Positions 46,147 through 59,440 are shown, counted from the first letter of the stretch. The stretch is DNA of 64,000 nt from Anagrus nilaparvatae (GCA_022575985.1 JAKSXM010000231.1:26016501-26080500); one strand, 5' to 3'. The notes: generated from the letters alone by a model not told the origin. Translations and numbers: made by a program.

Positions 46147-46518
46147 TGCACACAAACAAATTGCATAGAACATGTTTATAATTAGTTGATGAATCTATTA
46201 GAAAAATATAAGCTGGCTCAAGTACCTTATAAACTCAAATAAGTCCCTAAATCGAAATTATTCTAAGTTCCTAAACCAGTTTCTATTCTAAGGCCCTAAC
46301 CCCGGATTATTCTTAGACCCTAAACTCAAATCCTTAAATCTGGATTATTCGAATTACAAGTCCCTAAATTGAATTTATTCTAAGAATTCCCCTTTGATCT
46401 CTCCCTCGATTGTGATAATTTGACTCCCCCCCCCCCTCTTAAATCGGATATATTTGACTCCCCCCTTGATTTTCAGATTTCTAGGATATCCCATCCCTAT
46501 AAACATGTTCCATGTTAA
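46147..46518 (-). mobile_element. TTAACATGG minisatellite element, copy 6
   Basis: Reverse orientation, from cacacaaacaaattgcatagaacatgtttata to cctataaacatgttccatgttaa, with six or more ccctaaaycgaaattattctaag units and a C-tract (about 46427-46436). Confidence 0.65.
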
Positions 46519-49214
46519 TAGTAATACCCATTAATCTTACTATTTAATAGCTATTTATTAAACAAGGGACAAAAAGTTTTGCTCTGGTAGACAGCATGCA
46601 ATGGCTGTACCCCATATTTTACTCCATGATTTAAAACACGTAATCTAAAGAAAAAATAATTATTAAATAAAATAACAAAACACTTTTAAAGATAAATTAA
46701 TACTTTTATCTAGTTTATTTATCTGCAACAAGAATCACCAAAAATTTTCATAAAAGTTGCAAACGAGCTATATACAAAGATAGATAGATAAATAAATAGT
46801 AGTATCCATAAAAAAAAATTGTTTTTTTTTCTTGTTTTTGTTTATAGCTTATCAAAATTTTAGAATTAATATTAAATTACTAGTACATACATGAAATGTA
46901 AATTAATGCTATTATAATACAAAATAGTTTTTTTTTCTGTCAGCATAAAAAAAAAGTGAAATTATTTTATGAATTAAGCTTAAAAAATTTTAAATTAAAT
47001 AATTGGATTATTTAATAATATGTAATTACTAAAATAAAATATAGGTGTATACACATGCAACACATTTATTTGTTTATAAATTCATTTATTTTTTAATTAT
47101 AAAATATATAAGCCAGTTGTTAATTAATTATTACCAAAATATTTTATTCATTATGTATAAATAATTATATAAAAATTGTGTAATATATTTCTTGTATTTA
47201 TTTATTTGTTTTACATTATAAAACAAATATTTTAAAATATTTTTTTAAATTTTAATCCATTAAAATCATTGCATAATTTAATTTTATAAAGGATTTTTAT
47301 AATAAAACCTTTTTTATGTATCAGCTAATGAAGTATTTTCAAAATGTTATATTTTTTTAATTATTATCTCAGATTTTACTTGGAAGCAGTTGTTCATTTT
47401 TCATCAATGCAAATTATACAGGATAATTTTTAAAATAGTAAGTTTTCTATGTGTCATGAGGGCTAAAGGACTTCATGTAGTTGCAAAGTGAATTGCATGG
47501 AATTGCAAATTTTCTGCCAAAAAAATAGCCAAACTCGTTTCAACTCCATTGCAACTCCGCGAAACTCAGGAGGTTTCAGTTGGTTGAGGTTTAAACAGAA
47601 AATATTTTTTGCCATCTTATCAGTTATAAAACAAAATTAAATTAGGATAAAAAGGATTGAAGTGTTACATTTACATCAAAATTCACGACAAATCATTTAA
47701 GGTCATAAAAAATATTTTATTTTATTTTTATTTATTAAGTACCTTTGTTTGCTTAGAACCAGAATCAAAATATGAAAATTGCAAATTACTGGACTTTTGA
47801 AACAAGAAAGAAACTGAAGTAAAATATTTCATATCTTAAATCAAAAAGTAATGACAGGATTTCACTCTCTTTAATGTACCAAGGTTTGTAAAATACTTTT
47901 TCCCTATGAACATGTACCACGTTAAAAATTTAGTAAAATATACAAAAATTATTATCAAAAAAAAGGATAAATCTATATAAAAATGTTAAAGGATAAATCT
48001 ATATAAAAAATTCATTTTTCCAAAATCGTAGTTTTGATTTATAAAACTCAGTTTAAAAAAAAACTGTGGTGTCAAAATAGACAGCAAAAGGATTTAATAT
48101 TGATTTATTATACAAAACAGTATAAGGTTTGTAGGACCAATGGAGAATTTTTTTTTTAATTGGAAACATTTATTTTTTCAATTTATTATTTAGTCACACT
48201 TTTTATTAGGAATTAAAAAATAAAATCTATTCTCTATTAAATAACGAAAGAATAATTTGAATAATAGTCCAAAAGCTATATAAATTCACTTGATATTACA
48301 TGAACTCGATCTTTTTTCATAAATACAATCGTATATGTTACTCTATAGCTTTTGTAAGCTCTTTTATTTTCCTTTCTCTATTTTATACTAAACTCTTGTT
48401 TGCTAAAAGTTTCCAGACATTGAAAATAATACAAGACAGGTAAAATATAAAAAAGTAAATCTTGATAAAAATTTAAAAAATTAACTTTATTTTTATCGTT
48501 ATTATTTATCTCTTTTTTTTTCAATTGAAGTTTAAAAAAAAGTTTTTTGAGGCTTGATTTTATTATTTTCTTTTTTTTAAATAAGGATGCAGTTATTTAA
48601 TTCTATTAAAAAAATATTCGATGTATTATTAAATTTTTCAAATAAATTTAATTTTAAAATGAAATAAATTTAATAAGGTAAAATTTTCATTTCACAGAAG
48701 TTTCTTTTGCTAATTTAATAAGTAAAGTTTATAATAATTTTAAAATGTATTAAGAAAGTTTTAGTTTTCTTAATCAACAAGACTTATGGTAATACAGCAG
48801 TATATATTACGTGTATATCATTATTTAATTAACATATATATTCTAAACAAATGTTAATTTTTTAATATAATAAAAATTATTGAAATTTATGTTAAGAAAA
48901 TTTTTAATCTTATTAATTTACTGGTTTTAAAGACATATATTTTGTCCTCCTACATCTATTTGTGTGTAAATTTTTTCGTGAGATTTTTTTGAATTCGTCC
49001 TAGCTATGTCCAGGCATGCGAAAACTAATGTGAGAACTTGAAGTAACTTTTGTACTCTTGAAAACTTAATATACTATACACTGTAAGGTTGCTTTGTTTG
49101 AATTTTATTTAAATTGCTTGGTTCAAAAGGAAAAATATGTTTCTGAATTCTGAAAAAATAAAAATTTCGATCTTTCGACAACTTTTCTTGACAAAATTCA
49201 ACATAAAGACTCCA
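46519..49214. other. AT-rich intergenic DNA
   Basis: No supported gene. A diverged end of the minisatellite family (cctatgaacatgtaccacgttaa) is visible at about 47904-47926, and a less AT-rich patch at 47455-47590 has no convincing frame. Confidence 0.5.
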
Positions 49215-49296
49215 ACACAGCTCAATTTTAAAAGATAACTTTTCTTCTCTCAATTTAACTCAACATTTCAAAACTCATGCTGAAAAAGGCTACACT

Positions 49297-51583
49297 TTGG
49301 ACTTATGCTTTTCTGACATCAAAAATATTAAGGTTTCTAATGGAATTGACTGCTTACTTGATTTGGATCGTCATCATGATTATGTAGAACTAAATGTATC
49401 CTTAAATTTAAATTCAAATTCAAATAATAAATATAATAATAATAAGTTTTCTAGAAAAAATTTTTATAAAGCAAATTATGATTTAATTTCTAATAAATTA
49501 TCACAGTTAGATTGGTCCATTCTAAAAAAACATGAATGACATGTTAAATGTCAATGACATGTTAACATCTTTTTATTTTATTATTAATCCGATAATAGAA
49601 GAACATGTTCCTTATAATCACGTAAAAAACAACTCCTATCCTGAATGGTATTCCAAAGAACTTCGCGATACTATTAGAAATAAAAGATTATCACATTGCA
49701 TGTGGAAAGATAATGGTGACCCAGATGAATATGAGAACTTTAAAACATTCAGATCGTCATCTAAAAAATTAATTAATTCATGCTTTAAATCTCACATTAA
49801 TAAAACTGAGAATAATCGTTGCTCAGATCCCTCTGCACTATTTTCTTTCCTTAAAAGTAATGACCATTTAAATTCCATACCTAATGAAATGATTTTTGGT
49901 AACCTTAACTCTAAATCCACAGAAGATTCTGTTAATCTATTTGCCCAATACTTCTCTTCTGTATATGATACTAATAGCAATCCATTAATAAATACTACTA
50001 ATTCTAAAACCAATTCTTATCCTCCATTTACAATAAGCTATGAAGACATAGTTCGGGCTATTGAACAACTAGATGATAGTGGTGGACTAGGTCCAGGTGG
50101 TATACCTAACATATTTATAAAAAAATGTGTCCATTCTTTAATTGAACCACTACTTCTAATACTTAACTTATCACTTTCTACTCAGGTATTTCCTGATATC
50201 TGGAAGCAATCATTCATAACTCCAGTATTTAAAAATGGTAATATGAATAGTGTCGGTAATTATCGTCCAATTTCTATAATCTGTACCCTTTCTAAAATTT
50301 TTGAAAGTATATTTTATTTAAAACTTTTTGATATTGTTATAGATCAAATTACTAAATATCAATATGGTTTTGTCAAGGGTCTTTCTGTAATTACTAATTT
50401 GTCTGTATTCTCAGACTTTGTCTCAAACTCAATTGAATCCAAGCGTCAAGTTGACGTAATCTACACGGACTTCTCAAAGGCCTTTGACAAAATCTCCCAT
50501 GAAATACTTATACGCAAATTACGTAACTTTGGGTTACAGGATAACTGGATCTCCTGGATTGCATCATATTTACGGGATCGAACCCAAAGAGTGCGTATTG
50601 ATAATCATTTATCAGAGGCATTTTTTAATATCTCCGGTGTCCCACAAGGAAGCAATCTTGGACCTTTGCTTTTTCTTGTATACATTAATGACCTGCCAAC
50701 TGAAATTACTAATTCATTGTCTCTTTTATATGCTGATGATTGTAAGTTGGTTAAAGAAATTACTTCCTTGTCAGACGCCCTTAAACTACAATCTGATCTC
50801 TTAAACCTTGAAAAATGGAGTGTGGATAATTGCATCCCATTAAACATAAAAAAATGTAAAGTTCTTCGGATTTCCCGATCTAAAATTCCTGTTGTTTTTA
50901 ATTATTACCTTCAAAACACCGATATTGAGGGTGTGAATTCTTTTAAAGATTTGGGTGTTATTTTTAATAACACATTTAATTTTGACGAACATATTAACCA
51001 TGTAGTATCTAAAGCCAAAAAATCTCTGGGTTGGATGAAAAGGAGAACTAGTAAATTCAGTAACATACGTGCTTTAACTGTTCTGTATAATTCCTATGTT
51101 TTTCCAAATCTCACGTATGCTTCTGGAATCTGGTCTCCTTATACATCCAAATTGTCTTACAAATTAGAACAAGTGCAACATTTATTTATCAAATACTTGT
51201 GTAAAAAATCTAAAACACCAATGAACTATTTTGATCACGACTATCATGGACCCTCGGTGCGTTTCAATATTCATACTCTTGAGTCTCAGCATAGGATTCA
51301 GGATATGGTGTTTACCTTCAAGATATTGTATGGCTTAATTAATTGTCCCCAGCTTAGTGAAAAATTTGTTTTCCGCGACATCCCTTATTCAATCCGTGAA
51401 TCTAGGCGGATATTGGAACACTCTTCGCGCTACGACTATAGTTATTTTTCTTTTTTAAATCGTTGTAAAAGACTTTGGAATACTATTCCCCCCAATATCC
51501 AATCAATTACCAATCCCTCAACTTATAAATGTAAAATTAAATCACTTTATTCAAAATATTATTATTTAATGTATATAAAATAG
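49297..51583 (+). pseudogene. LINE ORF2 remnant: endonuclease end plus reverse transcriptase, one frameshift
   Basis: The frame from 49297 to 49539 encodes the end of the apurinic-like endonuclease (DLCFSD, DRHHDYVELNV). It breaks at a run of seven A (49524-49530), and the remaining 683 codons continue in another frame from 49532 to 51583. The RT carries KNGN.NSVGNYRPIS (residues ~235-249), DFSKAFDKISHE (313-324), GVPQGSNLGPLLFLVYINDLP (369-389) and the catalytic YADD (400-403), followed by the thumb and a C-terminal region. It would copy the element's RNA at nicked chromosomal DNA. Missing its 5' part and frameshifted, it is dead on its own, but the RT frame is long and open, so the insertion is young. 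Confidence 0.85.
49535..49569 (+). repeat. 18-bp tandem duplication within the LINE frame
   Basis: aatgacatgttaaatgtc is followed by aatgacatgttaac, so 13 bases repeat at an 18-base spacing, right after the A-run frameshift. It keeps the frame and adds six codons. Confidence 0.7.
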
Positions 51584-51790
51584 ATTTTCTAATATTACAA
51601 ATTTATCTAGTACCATTGTAATTGGAAACCATTAAAAAATTTATCTAGTCAAAATAATTAAATTAATTATATAAATTATTTAAACGAATGTATTTTTATT
51701 TTTTATAAAATGTTTATGAATTTATATTTTATGTATTGGCCTATTAAGGCTGTTAATTGCAATAAATAAAAAAAAAAAAAAAAAAAAAAA

Positions 51791-53109
51791 TTTATAAAAT
51801 GGGATTTTCTTGATTTTTTTACATTTTTAGCCTAAAAATCATGTAAAATCTAAAAATAAAAATACTTCTTTTGGGAAAACAAAAGTTATGTCTATTATTA
51901 ATAAAAATCAAGTTTTTTTTAAGTTTAGATTTTATTTTCTATCAAAATGTCTATAAATAGTTAGAAATGTACCCAAAAATCAATAAAATACCATTTTATA
52001 AATTTTCATTTTTTTAATTTCAATTTTTGAAGATTTTGAGAAAAATTTTTTTTTTTAACGGGAAAATTTTGAGTTATTTTCACTTAAAGTTTAACACAAA
52101 TTTGAATTTTTCCGCGAATTGACATAGAGTAGGAAAAATCTGACTGAAAATTTGAATTCCTTATCAAATTTTACATCGAAAACCTACTTTTTTTATTTCT
52201 TTAACGTTTTTTAGAGCTTTTTTACGGGATTTTCAAAAAATTTATAGAAAACCTTTAAATTCGGGGAATCATCTATTTTTAAGTTGTTTTATCGAAAAAA
52301 AACCAAATTTCCTATTTTTGAGACCTGGCACATCATTTTGTGCTTTTTATCCATGGAATTACTCATAACAGAGTTACTTTTTACAGTGTACTTTTCATTA
52401 AAATCAATACAATATCAATTTCAATTATTTTTATATTTAATACTTTTATATTACTTTACTTAACAACTAATTTTAAATTTTTTGAATGACCAAATAGTAA
52501 ATGAGTCTTTTGTAATTATATGAAAATGCATCTAGGTACTTGATTATTTCTAAATCTTTTAAAATAAATAAAATGTCAATATCAAAAGACATGATTCATA
52601 TATGATAAAAATAAAATTCTTCTCACATTTCGTCGAATTAAAATTTATAAAAAAATAGTATATTAGCTATAAAATGAAGTTAACATAAATTAATATGTAC
52701 TTGTACGGATATGTATTTTAACAATTTATATTATTAAATATTCCGTACTAGAATTTCATCAAGAATATGAACTGAATATAGATATAATAGCATAAAAACA
52801 GACTAAATAATCCTATACTAGTGGTTTTACGATTTTCTCATTTTAATTTTAACTTTTTATTGTCTCAGTTAAATTAAACTTTTATATAGTGTATGTATAA
52901 TCAACGAAAAAAGCTCGAAATTATATTTACAAGTTTTTTACTATGAAACAACAAAAAAATTTCTATAGGTATAAATGTTTACTGATTCTATGTATTTGCA
53001 TTATTTTGTAGTGGGTATCTAGGTTATTTCGTTGGAATAAAATTTTTAAAGAATCGATTTTTCAAATTTAAGAAAAATTGAAAGCGGCGTAAACAAAAAT
53101 GTTATCCTA
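51791..53109. other. AT-rich DNA with a solitary MITE end
   Basis: No gene. gttactttttacagtgta at about 52373-52390 is a right end of the palindromic MITE family with no matching left end nearby. The LINE insertion just upstream may have removed or displaced the rest. Confidence 0.5.
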
Positions 53110-53535
53110 CACTGTAAAAAGTAACTTTCTTAGATTTACAAAAAAAATAGAATTTTTTCGAAAAATTAGTTAATTTTCAAAAAAATGTGTAAATATTCGA
53201 TAAAAATCGTAAATTCACTAAATTTAGTATATTCTCGAAAAATTCGAAAATTCTCGATTTTTTTTTGTAATTATACGAAAAAAGTTGTAAATTCACAACT
53301 ATTTTTCGTAAATTTAAAACTATTTTTTGTAAATTTTCGAAAAAAAATTGTAAATTATTAATTTTTCTTGCGAATTCATAAAAAAAATCGAGAATACTCG
53401 AATTTTTTCTTAATATACTAAATTTAGTAAATTCACGATTTTTTTTGAATATTTACAAATTTTTTCGAAAATTTACTAATTTTTCGAAAATTTTCTAATT
53501 TTTTTGCTAATATACGAAAGTTACTTTTTACAGTG
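53110..53535. mobile_element. Palindromic MITE copy E (426 bp)
   Basis: Ends cactgtaaaaagtaactttctta / gaaagttactttttacagtg, flanked by TA. It has the same length as copy A once the nested element is removed. Confidence 0.88.
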
Positions 53536-54782
53536 TAATTTTCAAAGTCAGTCTCATAGTTTAATAAATTATACTTTTGAATACGTAAGTGTCATTATAA
53601 AATTAAATATCGAAAACTTAAAAAGTAATTTTTTACTATTTAAATAATTTTCATAATTAAAGCATATTTTTGTTATTAATTTAAACAACAACAAAAATTA
53701 TTTACTCGACATCAATAAAATAAGTTACATAAAAATAATGAAATTACATAAGAAAAGCTTTCAAATTTTTTTACAATGCATGCTTAATTTTCTGCTCAGG
53801 TTTTTACCTGCAACATTTTTTGATTTTTAAAGGCTACATTTTTCAGAAAATCTTAATTATTTCAAAAAAAACTTTATAATAGAAGTTTGTTGCATGAAAA
53901 AAAATTTTTAATTTTACTTATTAGTTAATTTTTTAGCTAATGTTAAAATATTAGATACGTACTTTTTTTATTTAAATAATATTGAATCGGAGGAATAATG
54001 AATTTAATTTTGTATTTATTATTGTAACTTCATATTGTTATAAAGAGTTAAATAGAAGGAGTTTTCGCGAGATTTTTACGTATTTTACCCCTTCTACCTT
54101 TATTTAATGGCTAATAATTCTACTATTTTTAATTATTTTTAAAAATAGTTTTTATAACGTATTTCAAGAATTTCAAATAATCTCAATACCATGCAACGAC
54201 CCTACTAAGGATAACATCATTAATTGATTTACAAAATTATGCAATTTAATGAGATTTTTACTGTTGCTAATTGCAACTATACAAACAATTTTTGAATGAG
54301 TTTAATCAAGTTTAGTAAATTTAATGATTTTAAAATATTTGAGACCAAAATGTATAATTTTTTTTCATTTTTAAGTCCAATAAAATTAACTTTTTAAATG
54401 AATAAATTATAAAAACTCCTTTATGCCCTTTAAAAACAGTAAATTCGTCGAGTTTTTATTGAAAATTTGAAAAAATTATAAAATCAATGAATTTTGATAA
54501 ATTTTTATAATTTATAAAATTCAATTAAATTTAAAAAAACTCTTTTTACGATTGTAATTATAACTGCATAGAAAGCTTATTAGTCGATTATTAAAGTACC
54601 GAAAGGGAACAAAAAATGTTTTTGTATAGTAGAATAGAATTGACAAAATTTATAAAAGTTTCATCATAAAGTGATATTCATTGAAGTGGTATTATTTATT
54701 ACTATAAATTTATATTTATTAGTTTGCACTTTACATCTAGATGGCGTTTCACTTTCTTACGAAAGAAACGGAATTTACACAG

Positions 54783-54814
54783 TATATAAGTTAGTAGGAT
54801 ATGGCTAGTGTTCA
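54783..54814 (+). promoter_or_regulatory. Candidate TATA/Inr core promoter
   Basis: tatataag at 54783-54790 precedes ttcattg, whose A is at 54814, a spacing of 31 that suits a TATA-Inr promoter. A paired gtttcactttc/gaaagaaac motif lies just upstream (about 54745-54770). A GC-richer, exon-like segment follows (54893-54960). TATA words are common in this DNA, so this is weak evidence. Confidence 0.25.
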
Positions 54815-55870
54815 TTGTATTAAATTTTATTTCAAAAGACAATTTATGTTTATATACTGTCATTGTCAATACTTTTCATTTTCTGTAGGGAATAGAAATT
54901 CCTCTTCATCCTTGGAAAGGCTGCAGCTGCCTGCGTCTTCTTGACGTAGTAGACGAATAAAAAATACTCAAAAAATCTTTTAAAATTTTTCTACTAGTGT
55001 TTTTAAACAATTGACTTTGGTTTCATCTAGATTGCTATACAAATTGTAAAAATCGTTAGTATAAGTGTATTCACAAACAATTAAAAGTGTTCGATAAAAG
55101 CATTCTATACTTGATAATAATCGTATAGCTTAAAACATTGTTCACTAACCGTAACAATTAATTTATCTACGCTTATTTTTACTAACTTTTTAAAAAATAA
55201 AGTTTGTAATAAATCCTTATAAAGTTGTCAGTCTGAGTAAAAGTACTTATATTTGACCTGATTTTTTTTTTTGAAATAAAAAAATAAACAAAAAGTTTCT
55301 TGTTTTTTTCTAACTTTGATTTATAGTAAAATTTAAAATTCAATCAATTTAAACTTTTCTTGATTATAATTTGAAATATAAGATTTGAAGTAGTAATTAA
55401 CTTGATTTTTACATTTAAAAGAAAAATTAATTAATTTTTTTTTCTGTTTTACTAAAAATTAATTAAATTTTTTTTCTATTTTTTATATTAAAAATTATAT
55501 TTTTAAAGCAAACTTTGAAACTATAATAACCGCTTCAAAAAATTTTATTCTTTGGAGAAAAAAAATTATAATACACAAAATGAATTTTCTTTGAAAAAGT
55601 ACCATAAAATAGTGAAACTCTTCAAAAAAAAAAGAAGAAAAAGCTTAATATGTTTTTACTTTGTAATCGGTAATTATCAAAAAGAAAAGGTTAGTTTTAA
55701 AAAGAAGTTTTTTATTATAGCTGATTTAAAGTTTATATATAAAAAAAGCACAGTTTAATTCGGTTAGTTCTATGTCATAAAAAAAGAAAAACTTCGCCGA
55801 GTTATTCTATTCAATATTTTATTATTATTATTATTTTTTTTTCTATAACCTTTTCTTTTAAAAACTTCAG

Positions 55871-55948
55871 ACATTCCAAGCTCGATTAAACGTTTACAAG
55901 AGGTTGCGTTTCGATCAATAAACTCTGGAGAGTTTTCATGAGAAATAA
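55871..55948 (+). other. Candidate 78-nt exon (strand and coding state uncertain)
   Basis: Preceded by a T-rich tract and aaaacttcag, followed by the strong donor gtaagtat. The segment is GC-richer than its surroundings. On the plus strand one frame reads IPSSIKRLQEVAFRSINSGE and then stops, which could be a C-terminus or an untranslated exon. On the minus strand the frame SPEFIDRNATSCKRLIELGM is also open. It looks like conserved functional sequence, but no family is recognised. Confidence 0.3.
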
Positions 55949-57251
55949 GTAAGTATAATGAAAAAAGTATAAAAAAATATATTTAAGTGTTCGTTGGATA
56001 ATTTAGTTTTTTGTTTTTTCTGATTAAGTTTATTGAAAAGAAGAAAAAAAGTAAACATCAAAGATTTAAACATTTTTTTTGCAGGATAAAAACTTTTGTT
56101 AACTAAAATTCATTATTTGCTACAAGTAATTTTTCATTAATTCAAAAATAATTTTTTTGCAATCAAGGAGTAAAAAAAATTTTTAAATAATGTTACAATA
56201 TATCATCAAGTTTGTAACGACAGATTTCATTAACTAATAGAAAACTTAGGTAAAGAAAAGATTGGGCATTTAAGTATTTTTCTTTTGCCTAATTGTACTA
56301 AGTGCCGTAAATCCTATACTAAATTTGCGAATTTCATGTCTAGATGGCAAAAGGATTATGTTTTACTTGATTTTTTACGATCAAAAATTTTCCAACCAAA
56401 TTAAGCTATTCTTTTATTATTAATAATTATATTAAACTATAATTTTTTTAAAGTTCGACATTAAATTAATAAATATTTTAATTAACGAGCATTTTCATAT
56501 AATATATGCGCTGAAAATATTTCAATTCAATTTGTTTTAAATTTTAAACTGTCGTTAAATTCATTTTTTAAATTAAATTATTGAGATGGGTTCGAATTCT
56601 GTTTGGGACTAAAAAATAATGGGCATTATTTTCTTTCTCAGTAGCAATAATTTAATAATTGAATTGAAATATATTTAGCACATATATAATGTGAAAATAT
56701 CATGTACTATTTATAATAATTATAATTTTGATATAAAAATTTGGTATTTTGATAATAATTTTTATTAAATCTTCAAACAGAAAAAATTATGTAAATATTA
56801 CAATTATTGTTAATTGCAATTAAAAATTTTAATTAAAAAATCTAATGTTTGTAAAAAACAAAAATAATTGTAAGTTTTTTTATCTTTGGTAGTTAGCTGC
56901 CCGTTTGACCTAATAACCATACCACTGCGTAAATATACATAATAAATATGTGAGATAGCAAACATACGATATTACATTTTCGCATAATCCAACCATTAAA
57001 CTCTATAGTTTAGTCGAACTTGCATAATGAAAAAGTGCATTAAACAAATATTATAAAAAAATGAAGAAAGCAACAAAAAAAGTTTCAATTATACGAAGAA
57101 ACTATCTTATAAAAAAATATACACATAAAAAACTGACTTTTACAAAGTTGTCTTGATTATCTTCGAAGAAAAACAGTATAAAGGATTTTCTATAATTTAT
57201 AATAATCAAGTTGCAAAATTTTAATCAAAAATGTGATCATAAAAAAGAAAT

Positions 57252-57473
57252 GTATAACTGGTTTGTGTAACGATCATATTCACTCATAACAGTAATAAAT
57301 CCAAAAACCGAAATTACAATAAATCCCGAAATATTAATTATCCCAAGTCCATATACCTAAAGTATTCCAAGTTTTTTTTCTTATCAGGACCTAAGAACTT
57401 CCCAAGGAATCCCACTTAAAATTATTCTAAGTCTTTAAATCGAAAATATTTCGATGAACATGTTCCATGTTAA
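57252..57473 (-). mobile_element. TTAACATGG minisatellite element, copy 7 (short)
   Basis: From gtataactggtttgtgtaa to gatgaacatgttccatgttaa, with four degraded minisatellite units and no homopolymer run. Confidence 0.6.
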
Positions 57474-57797
57474 TATTTATATACAAAGCAAATATTATAA
57501 AGATAAAGTAATTTCATTACTAATGTAAGTTAATTGAACGCGTTAAACCCTAAGAGAAATAGAAAATTATAGTCATTGAATTGACAACACCAATAAGTCT
57601 GTTATACTGAACTTTTTATGGATTTTAAAAAGTTGATATCTGCAATCATATTTGAATATAAAAAAGAAAAGAAGCTCATATGATGATATTAGTTAATTAT
57701 ATTAAAATACTTTATCGTCATTAATGAAATTTTCATTCCGAAGTCCAAAAAAATACATTTATAAAATTTAAGTTTTAAAAATTAAAATTGTACTTAC

Positions 57798-57856
57798 AAA
57801 ATTTGAAATGAGCTCTGATTTAACCAGTGTGTAATACTTCTTCTTTGCAGCGAATC
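57798..57856 (-). other. Candidate 59-nt internal coding exon of an unidentified host gene
   Basis: On the minus strand a T-rich tract ending cttttttag is followed by 59 bases and the strong donor gtaagtac. The frame starting at the third base reads FAAKKKYYTLVKSELISNF with no stop and ends at a codon boundary. Other exons of the same gene are not identifiable in the window, and I do not recognise the peptide. A chance tttgcag acceptor word on the other strand weakens the case. Confidence 0.35.
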
Positions 57857-59440
57857 CTAAAAAAGAAAATAAATATAAAATTAAATTTTTTTTTGTAACC
57901 ATAAATTTGTATACGATTACTAAAACAAAAAACTAAGACATGTAAATGTCACGTAAAAGAGTTTATATTAGTAATAGCCGGATATGTTAACAGGATGTAA
58001 GCTAATAGTTTACCCTTTTAGCTTTTTTTTTTAAATATACTCTGATCAAACTAACACGCGACGACCAGGTTATTTGTATAATTAATATACAATTTTTTTT
58101 TTTTCTTTAACATAGATTTTTATTTAATAGATTTTTTTTTCTCCTGTTTTATTTTCAATTTATTTTTTATTGATGAATTGAAAATAAAATAATTTTAGAC
58201 AATTTGATAGGGTAGAGATGCATGGCATAGAGAGAAATGAAAATAAATAATCAATATATCTATATTGAAGATTTCAGTAATTGACACTTTGACACTTGTT
58301 TTATATAGAAATTGTGAGATTTCAATTTTTTTATGTTCCGCGTTTTATTCATGCTTAGTTCAAAATAATTAAAGAAACCAAATTTATTACTTTCGTTTTA
58401 ATTAAAAATAAAAATATAATACTTTTTTTAATTATCATATGTAACGTTAATTATAAAAAACAAAAACGTTAATCTCTTTTTTATTTTATTTTTTTTCTTG
58501 GAAATCTTTTCTTTAATTAATTTAATCCATTAATTACCACGTACTTTTTTTATAATGTAACTATTAAGATTTACTGCTATCAATCAGCAAAATTCTTGAA
58601 AAACTAAATGTTTCATCTTATAAATAATTAATGGCTACTTCAATTTTGTACTTATATGGGCTAATTTAGGATTAATGTTTTTTTTTTTTTTGTTATTAGT
58701 TTTATGTGCAAGGTATAATTCAAGATAGGGCAATTTAATTTAATATGATTCATTTGAAAATTATGCCCAGTACATGCACAGTAGTTGCATATATCCTTGA
58801 CCAAATTAATGGGAAAGGATGAATTTCGTAGGTTCTTAAAATGAATACGAATATTTGATTTAGTAAAATGACGTATATTATATAAGTTAAATGTGTATAA
58901 ATGATATTACATGCGACAATGCTACAACTTAAAAAGCCGAAAAGGAAGTGTTTTATAAAATTCAATTTTTGTGTAGTTTTTCTGAAATCAGCTTCCCACC
59001 ATTTACTCTTCCAAATAAGTAGGAGAAAATTAACAAATTTAATTGGCTTAGAAACTGATCTCAAAAAGAATTAAAATCACATGATTTTATGTCTAGAAAA
59101 TATTAGCCATCTGTACATTAAATAAACAAAATTGAATCGTGAGAAATAAAATACATTAAAAAATTAATAAATTTATAACAAGTGGTATCGGATGTGAAAC
59201 ATATTTTAAAAGTTAGAATTTTTATGGATAGAAAACAGATTTTTTCTATTTACAAATAACATCAGTTTACATATAAATTAGTAAATGTAAGTAATTTACA
59301 TGAAAAAATCTATGCTTAACAGATGTACAGGAAATTCTGATTATAAATAAAAAATGATAAAAAACATAATTAGTCGCTAAGATTTTAATTATTACAGAAA
59401 TAAAAAAGACAAATAAAATAAATAAGTGAGCGACTGTCCA
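57857..59440. other. AT-rich DNA, partly the 3' LTR of the BEL/Pao element
   Basis: No supported host gene. The part next to 59440 must be the downstream LTR of the minus-strand retrotransposon, but its far border cannot be set without the other LTR, which lies beyond the window. The frame 58750-59064 (minus) probably lies in or near the LTR and has no recognised domain. Confidence 0.5.

Larger units (their letters stand above)
49215..51785 (+). mobile_element. 5'-truncated LINE (non-LTR retrotransposon) with poly(A) tail
   Basis: The element starts inside what should be the endonuclease domain (a frame reading GYTLDLCFSD) and runs through a reverse transcriptase into a short 3' region ending ggcctattaaggctgttaattgcaataaata plus about 20 A (51766-51790). 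5' truncation and a 3' A-tail are hallmarks of target-primed reverse transcription. The RT motifs are of the Jockey/CR1-like kind; the clade cannot be fixed from here. No clear target duplication was found. Confidence 0.88.

Noticed and set aside
46557..46640. GC-richer patch gctctggtagacagcatgcaatggctgtacccc as a host exon
   Set aside because: Short frames on both strands but no credible splice sites or neighbouring exons.
56580..56620. gggttcgaattc resembling a tRNA B box
   Set aside because: No A box, anticodon arm or acceptor-stem pairing at the required distances.
58750..59064. 104-codon minus-strand frame downstream of pol considered as an envelope-like gene
   Set aside because: It lies after the polypurine tract, so it would be in or beyond the LTR, and has no envelope-like features.
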